A stretch of 64,000 nucleotides of DNA from Variovorax paradoxus B4 (GTDB taxonomy: Bacteria > Pseudomonadota > Gammaproteobacteria > Burkholderiales > Burkholderiaceae_C). The stretch is taken from positions 3,100,001 through 3,164,000 of the forward strand of contig NC_022247.1 of NCBI RefSeq assembly GCF_000463015.1, read 5' to 3'. The position numbers and the translations under genes were made by a program. Below the pieces are notes generated by a model, which worked only from the letters and a program-made list of their open reading frames with translations, made no database searches and was not told where the DNA came from. The first letter of the stretch is position 1. Each line of letters opens with the position of its first letter. This document shows positions 57,400 to 64,000 of this stretch, piece after piece.

Positions 57400-58650
57400 T
57401 CAGGACTTCGCGGCTTCCGCGACGCGTTCCGGTTGTTGTTGCTTCGTGTCGGCCTTGGCGTCCATCGTCACCGTCTGCGGCGCCACCAGCGCACCGGGGC
57501 GGATGTGCTGCAGGCCGTTGACCACGACGCGGTCGCCCACCTTCAGGCCCTTGCTCACGACACGCAGGCCGTTGATCGATGCGCCGAGCGCCACTTCGCG
57601 ATAGACGGCCTTGTTGTCGTCGCCCACGACCATCACGAACTTCTTGTTCTGGTCGGTGCCGATGGCGCGCTCGCTCACCAGCAGCGCGGTGTCGCTGCGC
57701 GCCTGGCCCATGCGGATGCGGGCGAACTGGCCGGGAATGAGGCTGCCGTCCTTGTTGTCGAAGGAGGCCCGCACACGCACGGTGCCGCTGCGCGCGTCGA
57801 CCTGGTTGTCGATCAGCTGCAGCTTGCCGGTGAAGGGCGTGCCCTCGAGGCCGGCGGTGCCCATCTGCACGGGAATGCTCTCGATCTGGCCGCGGGCGCT
57901 GGCGCCGCTCGGCAGATCCTTCAGGGCGCGCGTGATCACCTGCTCGTCGGCGTCGAAGCTCGCATAGATCGGGCTCACCGACACCAGCGTGGTCAGCACC
58001 GGCGCGCCGGGGCCGGCAGCCACCAGGTTGCCCATCGTCACTTCGAGCTTGCCGATGCGGCCCGCGACCGGCGCCCGCACCTGGGTGTAGCCCAGGTTCA
58101 GCCGCGCCGACTGCAGCGACGCTTGCGCGGCGCGCAGGTTGGCTTCGGCTTCACGCGCGGCGTTCACGCGCTCGTCGTATTCGCGCTGGGCGATGGCCTG
58201 CTGGTCCCACAGGCGCTTGGCGCGCTCCTGCTCGCTGCGGCTGAAGGCCTGGCGGGCCTGGGCCGAGGCCACCTGCGCTTCGGCGCGCTCCACTTCGGCT
58301 GCGTATGGCGCGGGGTCGATGGTGATCAGCAGGTCGCCCTGCTTCACCAGTGCGCCTTCGCGGAAGTGCACCGACTGCACGGCGCCCGCCACGCGGGAAC
58401 GCACGTCGACACGTTGCACCGCCTCGAGCCGGCCCGAGAACTCGTCCCAGGCATTGATCTCGCTCGAAGCCACGGTGGCCACCGAGACCGGCGTGCCCTG
58501 CTGCGCCGCGGCCGGTGCCGTGGCCTCGGCCTTGAAGCTGTGCATGCCGAGCACCGCGGCGGCCACCGCCAGCAGCGCGGTGAGGCCGGTCACTGCGGGC
58601 CACAGGCCCTTGCGGGCGGCGGAAGAAAGGTTTTGCTTGTTGTTCGACAT
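57400..58650 (-). CDS. RND efflux periplasmic adaptor (membrane fusion protein)
   Basis: A 416-residue adaptor: an N-terminal signal anchor (about 15-36), split lipoyl domain (VDVRSRVAGAVQSVHFREG and YTQVRAPVAGRIGKLEV) around a coiled-coil hairpin (about 105-165), then beta-barrel and membrane-proximal domains. There is no lipobox Cys. It links the RND pump with the OMF. AAGGA lies before the ATG. MexE/BpeE/CeoA-like. Confidence 0.94.
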   Translation of the reverse strand: MSNNKQNLSSAARKGLWPAVTGLTALLAVAAAVLGMHSFKAEATAPAAAQQGTPVSVATVASSEINAWDEFSGRLEAVQRVDVRSRVAGAVQSVHFREGALVKQGDLLITIDPAPYAAEVERAEAQVASAQARQAFSRSEQERAKRLWDQQAIAQREYDERVNAAREAEANLRAAQASLQSARLNLGYTQVRAPVAGRIGKLEVTMGNLVAAGPGAPVLTTLVSVSPIYASFDADEQVITRALKDLPSGASARGQIESIPVQMGTAGLEGTPFTGKLQLIDNQVDARSGTVRVRASFDNKDGSLIPGQFARIRMGQARSDTALLVSERAIGTDQNKKFVMVVGDDNKAVYREVALGASINGLRVVSKGLKVGDRVVVNGLQHIRPGALVAPQTVTMDAKADTKQQQPERVAEAAKS

Positions 58651-58734
58651 GATGGTTCGTCCTTCTCGATGACTTCTTGGGATGCAACAGGCCATCCCGG
58701 CGCTTTTGGCGCCAGGAGGCGGAACTCGAAAATG

Positions 58735-58749
58735 ACCGGGGTTACCGGT
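58735..58749. promoter_or_regulatory. short inverted repeat upstream of the adaptor gene
   Basis: ACCGG-GGTTA-CCGGT in the 150-base gap between the LlpE-like gene and the adaptor gene. A second hairpin (GGCGC/GCGCC, near 58698-58712) follows downstream on the minus strand. Neither has a T-run, so they may be operator or mRNA-stabilising structures rather than terminators. Confidence 0.35.
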
Positions 58750-58800
58750 GGGCCGAGGGGCGGCGTCGCGTCGTCAGCAGGGCTGCCGCGACCGGCCCGC

Positions 58801-59682
58801 CTAGCTGGGCTTGGGTGCTACCGGAGGCGGCGTGGTGGCACTGAAAAACTCGCGGAAATGCTGCTGCACGCTGGCTTCGCAGGTCTTGCAACCCGAGGGC
58901 TCGGGGTCGTACAGCGCCTTGGGCCAGTTGGCGGCACCGGGCAGGACGCTGCTGGTGACGTCGATGCCGGCCGCGCGCAGGCGCCCGGCAAAAGTCATCG
59001 CCTCGTCGCGCATGGCATCGTCGGGACCCACCAGCACCAGGGCCGGCGCCAGGGACGACAGCCGCAGCGATCCGCTCGGCACCGCGTAGGGGTGCATCGC
59101 GTTCGACGGGCAGCTCAGGTACTTTTCCCAACCCGTGGCCCAGCGGCATTCGGCGGAGTCGTTGGTGGCCTTGCGCAGCGATGCCGTGCCCGCGCACGGA
59201 TCGAGCATGGGCGACAGCAGGATCTGCCCGGCCAGCGGCGGATGCGCCCGGTCGCGGGCGATCAGCGCCACCCCGGCGGCCAGGTTGCCGCCGGCCTCTT
59301 CGCCGGCCAGGTACACCCGGGCGCCCTTGCCGCCGAGCTTCACGCGCTGCTTGTAGAGCCATTCGAGCGCGGCATAACCCACTTCGATAGGCTCTGGGAA
59401 AGGCGATTCGGGCGCCAGCGGATAGTCCACCGACACCACCACCGCGCCCGCGCCGGCCAGCAGCCGCGCCACGTTGCGTCCGTTGTCCAGGTTGCCGCAG
59501 ATGAAGGTGCCGCCGTGGAAATGCAGCACCAGCGGCACCGTTTCACCCCGCGGGCGCAGCCCGTAGACCCGGGCGCCCACGGGCTCCCGGCCGGGCAGCT
59601 CGATCGAAAGATCGGCTTCCACGCCTTGCGCCGCGGCGAGAGCAGCGGCTTCGGCAGAGCGGGACGATGGACGGGGTGACAT
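58801..59682 (-). CDS. LlpE-like alpha/beta hydrolase with substituted catalytic serine
   Basis: A 293-residue alpha/beta hydrolase of the HSL/fold-3 group: oxyanion loop HFHGGTFICGNLD (about 54-66) and DYPLAPESPFP follow the family. However, the nucleophile elbow, normally GDSAGG, reads GEEAGG (127-132), so the serine position is Glu129; and the usual histidine region reads PGAANWP instead of containing GxxH. The triad appears lost, so this is probably a non-catalytic or altered protein. First gene of the efflux operon; in Burkholderia, llpE, a lipase-like gene of unknown role, occupies the same position. Confidence 0.88.
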   Translation of the reverse strand: MSPRPSSRSAEAAALAAAQGVEADLSIELPGREPVGARVYGLRPRGETVPLVLHFHGGTFICGNLDNGRNVARLLAGAGAVVVSVDYPLAPESPFPEPIEVGYAALEWLYKQRVKLGGKGARVYLAGEEAGGNLAAGVALIARDRAHPPLAGQILLSPMLDPCAGTASLRKATNDSAECRWATGWEKYLSCPSNAMHPYAVPSGSLRLSSLAPALVLVGPDDAMRDEAMTFAGRLRAAGIDVTSSVLPGAANWPKALYDPEPSGCKTCEASVQQHFREFFSATTPPPVAPKPS

Positions 59683-59715
59683 GGAGGCAACCTCAGGAGG
59701 ATTGGCGATAGTCGA

Positions 59716-59776
59716 AATATAAGGCGGCCAGTGTGGCGTTAAACAGGCAAGCTGCCCCTACTCTGTTTCCAAACAG
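59716..59776. promoter_or_regulatory. divergent control region of the efflux operon and its LysR regulator
   Basis: On the minus strand TATATT (59721-59716) is a good -10 for the LlpE-like gene. A perfect inverted repeat CTGTTT-CC-AAACAG (59763-59776) with a further AAACAG half-site (59741-59746) lies between the divergent starts, a plausible LysR-type site. Function is inference from position. Confidence 0.5.
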
Positions 59777-59865
59777 CTAACAATCCAGGAAACGCCGGGG
59801 ATTGCCGCCTTGTGTGAGAATCCGCGTCCTCTCGGCAATGGCCGGGCTCCCAGGAACAGTCATCA

Positions 59866-60780
59866 ATGGATCAAATCCAGGCAATGCGGATCTTTGTTCG
59901 CGTGGTGGAAGCGGGCACGTTCACCCGGGCCGCGGACTCGCTCGCCCTGCCCAAGGGAACGGTCACCAAGCAGATCCAGGCGCTGGAATCGCGCCTGCGG
60001 GTGAAGCTGCTCAACCGCACCACGCGGCGAGTGACCGTGACGCCGGACGGCGCGGCCTACTACGAGCGCGCGGCGCGCCTGCTGAACGACTTCGACGACA
60101 TCGAAGCGAGCATGACCAACGCGCAGGCCAATCCCACGGGGCGCCTGCGCATCGATATAGGCACCTCGGTGGCGCGGCTGATCATCCTGCCCGCGCTGGC
60201 CACCTTCTGCGACCGCTACCCCGAGATCCAGGTCGACCTGGGCGTGAGCGACCGCACGGTCGACCTCATCAGCGACAACGTCGACTGCGTGATCCGGGCC
60301 GGCGAACTGAGCGACCAGTCGCTGGTGGCCCGCCGCATCGGCACCCTACACTTCGTGACCGTGGCGTCGCCCGCCTACGTCAAGCGCTACGGCATTCCGC
60401 AGCATCCGAACGACATCGAGAAGCGGCACCACGTGGTGAGCTACTTCTCGGGCAGCACGCGGCGCACCTACCCGCACGAGTTCAGGAAAGGCGACGAATA
60501 CATCGAGCTCAACGGCCCCTACCGCGTGTCGGTCAACGAGAGCAACGCGCACATCACGGCGGTGCTCGGCGGCTTCGGCATTTCGCAGTGCATCACTTTC
60601 ATGGCCGAACCGCTGCTGGAAAGCGGCGAACTGGTCGAGGTGCTGCCCGACTGGCAGCGCGAGCCGCTGCCGATCCACGTGGTCTATCCGCCCAACCGGC
60701 ACCTGAGCGCGAAGGTGCGGGCGTTCGTGGACTGGGCTGCGGAGCTGTTTGCGAAGAATCCGCGGCTGCAGCGGCGCTGA
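59866..60780 (+). CDS. LysR-family regulator of the efflux operon
   Basis: A 304-residue LysR-type regulator: winged helix-turn-helix (1-60, FVRVVEAGTFTRAADSLALP), linker helix, and a periplasmic-binding-like effector domain (about 90-295). CrgA/MexT-like wording. Divergent from the LlpE-like gene, as CeoR/BpeT is in Burkholderia, so it most likely activates the llpE-MFP-RND-OMF operon in response to a small effector. Confidence 0.92.
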   Translation: MDQIQAMRIFVRVVEAGTFTRAADSLALPKGTVTKQIQALESRLRVKLLNRTTRRVTVTPDGAAYYERAARLLNDFDDIEASMTNAQANPTGRLRIDIGTSVARLIILPALATFCDRYPEIQVDLGVSDRTVDLISDNVDCVIRAGELSDQSLVARRIGTLHFVTVASPAYVKRYGIPQHPNDIEKRHHVVSYFSGSTRRTYPHEFRKGDEYIELNGPYRVSVNESNAHITAVLGGFGISQCITFMAEPLLESGELVEVLPDWQREPLPIHVVYPPNRHLSAKVRAFVDWAAELFAKNPRLQRR

Positions 60781-60797
60781 AGTCCGCCTGACGCTCC

Positions 60798-61274
60798 TTA
60801 ACCGGCCGGAGCGAACACCGGCTCGCAACGCACCTCGGTCTTCACCGAGTTGGCAATGAAGCACTCTTCGTGCGCCCGGTGGTGCATGTGCTCGACCTGC
60901 TCGCGCGTGGGCAGGTTCGCGCCCGAGAACACGACCTCGGGCCGGAGCGTGACCACCGTCATCGCGAGCCTGCCTTCGGCGTTCTTTTCCATGATGCCGC
61001 TCGCCGCATCGAAGTAGCGATCGACGTTGAACTTGCGCTTCATTGCCATGGTGAGGAACCACAGCATGTGGCAGCTCGACAGCGAAGCGACGAAGGCTTC
61101 CTCGGGATCGACCGCCGCTGCATCGGAAAACGGCAGCGGCACCACGTGCGGCGACGAAGAGCCGGGCACTTCCGCGCCGCCATCGAAGCGCAGCGAATGC
61201 CTTCTGCTGTAGGTGTTGCCGAGGAAGTCCTGGTCGCCTCGCTGCCAGAGGATTTCTGCGGTGTACTGGGCCAT
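60798..61274 (-). CDS. OsmC-family peroxiredoxin-like protein
   Basis: A 158-residue OsmC-fold protein. The reactive cysteine region SLSSCHMLWFL is near residue 65 and the second conserved Cys in HEECFIANSVKTEV near 140; these reduce organic hydroperoxides in characterised members. It starts MAQYTAEILWQRGD. Convergent with the LysR gene, downstream of lrgB. Confidence 0.92.
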   Translation of the reverse strand: MAQYTAEILWQRGDQDFLGNTYSRRHSLRFDGGAEVPGSSSPHVVPLPFSDAAAVDPEEAFVASLSSCHMLWFLTMAMKRKFNVDRYFDAASGIMEKNAEGRLAMTVVTLRPEVVFSGANLPTREQVEHMHHRAHEECFIANSVKTEVRCEPVFAPAG

Positions 61275-61315
61275 GCCTTGCTCTCCAGAGCCAAAAGAGG
61301 AGGCGCCATTCTGCG

Positions 61316-62047
61316 TCAGAAGAAGCTCGACAGCTTGATCAGCAACGGCACCAGCAGTGCCGTCGCGATGCCGTTCAGCCCCAGCGCCAGCGCAGAGAAA
61401 GCACCCGCCGTTTCGTTCACCTGGATGGCTCGCGCGGTGCCGATGCCGTGCGCCGCCATACCGACGGCAAAGCCGCGCACCGCGGGTTCCCTGATGCGCA
61501 GCAGATTCAGCAGGCCGGTCGCCATGATGGCGCCGGAGATGCCCGCCACGGCGGCGGCCACCGCGGCCAGCGACGGCAGCCCGCCGATCTTCTCGGCCAC
61601 GCCCATCGCGATCGGCATGGTGGCCGACTTGGGCGCGAGCGACATCAGCAGCTCGTGCGATCCGCCCAGCGCCCATGCAATGCCGATGGCCGACACGATG
61701 GCCGCCACCGAGCCCACCAGCAGCGCCACGCCAATCGGCAGCCACAGGCGCCGCAGCCGCCCGAGCTGGCCATACAGCGGCACGGCCAGCGCCACGGTGG
61801 CCGGCCCGATCAGGAAGTGCACGAACTTGGCGCCTTCGAAATACGTGTCGTAGGGCGTGCGCGTGATGAGCAGCACGCCCACGATGGCGATCACCGAGAC
61901 CAGCACCGGATTGACCGCCGGGTTGGCACCGCTGCGCCTGTGCAGCCACAGCGCGCCCAGATAGGCCAGCAGCGTGAGCGACAGCCACAGCAGCGGCGAC
62001 TGCGCAAGGAAGACCCAGATATCGGACAGCTTCGCGGGCGGGGTCAT
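61316..62047 (-). CDS. lrgB: LrgB-family membrane protein
   Basis: A 243-residue polytopic protein with about seven to eight hydrophobic helices; SLAPKSATMPIAMGVAEKIG (about 138-157) and GMAAHGIGTARAIQ are the LrgB family landmarks. With LrgA it forms a holin/antiholin-like or metabolite (pyruvate/glycolate) transport pair, depending on organism. Overlaps lrgA by ATGA. Confidence 0.93.
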   Translation of the reverse strand: MTPPAKLSDIWVFLAQSPLLWLSLTLLAYLGALWLHRRSGANPAVNPVLVSVIAIVGVLLITRTPYDTYFEGAKFVHFLIGPATVALAVPLYGQLGRLRRLWLPIGVALLVGSVAAIVSAIGIAWALGGSHELLMSLAPKSATMPIAMGVAEKIGGLPSLAAVAAAVAGISGAIMATGLLNLLRIREPAVRGFAVGMAAHGIGTARAIQVNETAGAFSALALGLNGIATALLVPLLIKLSSFF

Positions 62048-62397
62048 TCCGCATCCTTGCCGGTGATGCGGATCATCCAGTGCAAGGTGAGCGCGGTCAC
62101 GGCCATGGTGAAGGCCGCACCCACGATGCCGGCCGCAAGGAACGGAAGCCATTCGCGCCCTACCCGTTCGAAATGCAGCATGACGCCGGTCACTGCGGGA
62201 ATGAACAGCAGCATGAGGTTGCGCAGCAGATGGCCCGAGGTCTCGCTCAAAGCATCGGGCACGCCGCCGCGCACGAGCAGCACGATGAACAGCAGCAGCA
62301 TGCCGATCAGCGGGCCGGGAATCGGTAGCCCCAGCCACTGCACGAGCAGTTCACCGGCCAGCTGGCAAAGAAAGAGCGTGGTGATGGCGTAGAGCAT
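62044..62397 (-). CDS. lrgA: LrgA/CidA-family membrane protein
   Basis: A 117-residue protein with four hydrophobic helices and the family motif LGLPIPGPLIGMLLLF near residue 22-37. Partner of LrgB, to which it is translationally coupled. It lies 24 bases after the cobD stop, so it may be read through from the cobalamin genes. Confidence 0.92.
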   Translation of the reverse strand: MLYAITTLFLCQLAGELLVQWLGLPIPGPLIGMLLLFIVLLVRGGVPDALSETSGHLLRNLMLLFIPAVTGVMLHFERVGREWLPFLAAGIVGAAFTMAVTALTLHWMIRITGKDAE

Positions 62398-62421
62398 GCG
62401 GATGTCCTGCGGTATTGACTT

Positions 62422-63447
62422 TCAGTGTTCGGCCGAGGCCGCTGCGCGCGTCCAGGCCTCTTTCAGCGCCTGCTGGCTTTGCGGCGGCAGCACGCCGAGC
62501 CGCACGTGGCCCGGCAGGCCGAATGATGCACAGTCGCGCAGTTTGATGCCTTCGGCGCGCAGCCGGGCGGCCCGCTGCGGGTAGGGCGCATCGGTGCGCG
62601 CGCAGAAAAAATTGGCATCGCTCGGCAGGCACTGCCATCCCATCGATTCGCAAAGGGCGCGCTGCTGCGCTTTCCATGTGCGCAAGGTGTGCAGGCTTCG
62701 AGCGAGCCAGGCTTGCGCTTCGTTGCCGATCCAGGTCTCGAGCAGCGCCACGCCGTGTGCGCCCACCGGCCACGAGGGGGCCAGCCGCTCGAGGCGCTGC
62801 CTCAGCGGCGCGGCGGCATCGCCTTCGGGTGCGATGGCATAGGCGGCGCGAATGCCGGTGAGTCCCATCGCCTTGTTCGGCGTCCACAGCTGCCAGACGC
62901 GATCGCGCTGCGCCGCGTCGAGCGATGCCGCACCTTCGAGACGCAGCGGTTCGTAGGCCAGGTCGAGCACGCAGGTGCCGGCGGACTTGGCGTGCAGCGC
63001 GAGGTCGGCCTCAGCCCGGCCCAGCGGGCTCGACGGCTCGCAGCACCAGTGCAGAGCCGCCTCGCCGTGCGGCTCTGGCGGCCGCAGCACCTGCAAACCC
63101 CAGGCCAACGCCGCACGCTCGTAGTCGCCATAGCTGTGCGCCGGCAGCAAGACCTGCCGGCCGCCGCCCTGCGCAACGGCGGCGCTGATGCGGTGAATGA
63201 ATTCGCTGGCACTCGCCGCGATCACGATGCGTTCGGCAGCCACACCGTGAAAGGCCGCCAATGCGCGGCGCAGCGCCGTGTAGCCCGGATCCGGATAGTG
63301 GGCCGCATCGGCTGTGCGCAGCGCGGCAAGAACCACCGGGCATGAGCCCGTGGCGTTGCCGTTGGTCGAGAAATCGTGCCAGGCGGTGCCGACCTCGTCG
63401 GGGCCGCCATGCAGCACGGCGGTGGTTGTCGTGTGTTCCGGTGTCAT
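62422..63447 (-). CDS. cobD: threonine-phosphate decarboxylase
   Basis: A 341-residue PLP enzyme (called CobC in aerobic-pathway nomenclature) producing aminopropanol phosphate for the cobalamin side chain. HGGPDEVGTAWHDFSTNGN at the start (Gly-Gly-Asp and the cobinamide-type opening), DPGYTALRRALAAFHGV, and Schiff-base Lys in WTPNKAMGLTGIRAAY are conserved. ATG at 63447, overlapping the cbiB stop by ATGA. Confidence 0.94.
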   Translation of the reverse strand: MTPEHTTTTAVLHGGPDEVGTAWHDFSTNGNATGSCPVVLAALRTADAAHYPDPGYTALRRALAAFHGVAAERIVIAASASEFIHRISAAVAQGGGRQVLLPAHSYGDYERAALAWGLQVLRPPEPHGEAALHWCCEPSSPLGRAEADLALHAKSAGTCVLDLAYEPLRLEGAASLDAAQRDRVWQLWTPNKAMGLTGIRAAYAIAPEGDAAAPLRQRLERLAPSWPVGAHGVALLETWIGNEAQAWLARSLHTLRTWKAQQRALCESMGWQCLPSDANFFCARTDAPYPQRAARLRAEGIKLRDCASFGLPGHVRLGVLPPQSQQALKEAWTRAAASAEH

Positions 63448-64000
63448 GCCCAAACCGTTGCCGCGAAGATGGCCAATGATGCACAGACCGCCAGCGCCAC
63501 CGCGGCCCTGTCGCCCCACCCCGCCGCGCGCTGCGTGTCGGCCGCTTCGGCTGGCCGCCCTTCGGCATTCAAGGCATAGACGCCGGGCTTGGCAAGCCGC
63601 ACGCCGAGCAGCAATGCCATCGCCGCCATCGGCCAGCCGCTGTTGGGCGACGGCGTGCGCCGCGCCTCGCGTGCCACGCCCAACGGCCACCGCCATGCCG
63701 CGAGCGCAAGCAGCACCGCCGTGAGCCGTGCCGGCAGCCACGAGAGCACGTCGTCGGCGCGCGCGGCCCACTTGCCGAACCAGCTCCAGTCGCGGCCGTT
63801 GCGCTCGCCGCGATAGCCCCACATCGCATCGGCCGTGTTGGCGAAGCGATAGACCGCCGCGCCCGGCAGGCCCAGCAGCACGAACCAGAACAGCGGTGCC
63901 ACGAGCGAATCGTTGAGGTTCTCGGCCAGCGACTCGATCACGCTTTCGCGCACCTCGCGCTCGCCGAGCGCGCAGACATCGCGGCTCACCAGCCGGGCGA
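63444..64000 (-). CDS. cbiB: adenosylcobinamide-phosphate synthase, C-terminal part
   Basis: The gene enters from the right edge; 184 codons are inside. ARLVSRDVCALGEREVRESV then IESLAENLNDSLVAPLFWF is the CbiB core, with membrane helices and a C-terminal hydrophobic end. It attaches aminopropanol (phosphate) to adenosylcobyric acid. Forms a coupled pair with cobD. The start lies beyond the window. Confidence 0.95.
   Translation of the reverse strand, partial: ARLVSRDVCALGEREVRESVIESLAENLNDSLVAPLFWFVLLGLPGAAVYRFANTADAMWGYRGERNGRDWSWFGKWAARADDVLSWLPARLTAVLLALAAWRWPLGVAREARRTPSPNSGWPMAAMALLLGVRLAKPGVYALNAEGRPAEAADTQRAAGWGDRAAVALAVCASLAIFAATVWA

Noticed and set aside
58735..58749. Terminator between the LlpE-like gene and the adaptor gene
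   Set aside because: Neither hairpin in the gap has a following T-run, and the genes are expected to be co-transcribed as in ceo/bpe loci.

Overview
The window is a high-GC, densely coding bacterial chromosome segment. Gene content and order (the rpsB-tsf-pyrH-frr-uppS-cdsA-dxr-rseP-bamA-skp-lpxD-fabZ-lpxA-lpxB-rnhB run, a phaR regulator with a 3-hydroxybutyrate dehydrogenase, and a ceo/bpe-type efflux locus) point to Burkholderiales, most likely Comamonadaceae and probably Variovorax or a close relative. This is inferred from gene families and codon/GC style; no database comparison was made. I see no prophage, complete insertion sequence, CRISPR array or rRNA operon.

Layout. 0-1.8 kb: the carA/carB junction on the minus strand, with an ORF6N-domain gene wedged between the two subunit genes. 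1.9-17.5 kb: one long minus-strand block for translation (rpsB, tsf, frr), UMP kinase, isoprenoid/phospholipid precursors (uppS, cdsA, dxr), outer-membrane biogenesis (rseP, bamA, skp) and lipid A (lpxD, fabZ, lpxA, lpxB), ending in rnhB and a SpoU-type RNA methyltransferase. 17.5-21.7 kb: plus-strand amidase, D-amino-acid dehydrogenase-like oxidase and NAD(P)HX repair enzyme. 21.7-24.8 kb: an SDR and RNase R (rnr), which has no normal start codon. 24.8-26.8 kb: tRNA-Leu, then small genes including a 99-codon gene behind a perfect LexA-type SOS box and a 28-residue membrane peptide. 26.9-34.8 kb: rimO, phaR, a zinc-ribbon protein, tRNA-Val, relA with a translationally close hydrolase, bdhA and two exported proteins. 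35-42.7 kb: an OmpR/EnvZ pair, ispD-ispF, mfd-serB. 42.7-43.1 kb: two inverted copies of a stem-loop element with a conserved core and copy-specific arms. 43-48.6 kb: Ldh-family dehydrogenase, small conserved proteins, aminotransferase, nth, an SDR and an AraC regulator. 48.6-64 kb: cobalamin late-pathway genes (cobQ-cobT-cobS-cobC, and cobD-cbiB), separated by about 10 kb carrying a LysR-controlled RND efflux operon, an OsmC protein and LrgAB.

How the genes cooperate: the 2-17 kb block supplies undecaprenyl phosphate, CDP-diacylglycerol, UMP-derived precursors, lipid A and the BAM machinery. ispD/ispF at 37-38 kb belong to the same MEP pathway as dxr. The cob genes attach the aminopropanol arm and lower ligand and finish cobalamin. 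The efflux genes match the LysR-LlpE-MFP-RND-OMF arrangement of Burkholderia ceo/bpe loci. The best candidates for something undescribed are the variable-arm stem-loop pair (42.77-43.00 kb), the SOS-box gene (25.91 kb), the 31-nt palindrome inside the ORF6N gene (357-387), and the LlpE-like hydrolase lacking its catalytic serine.
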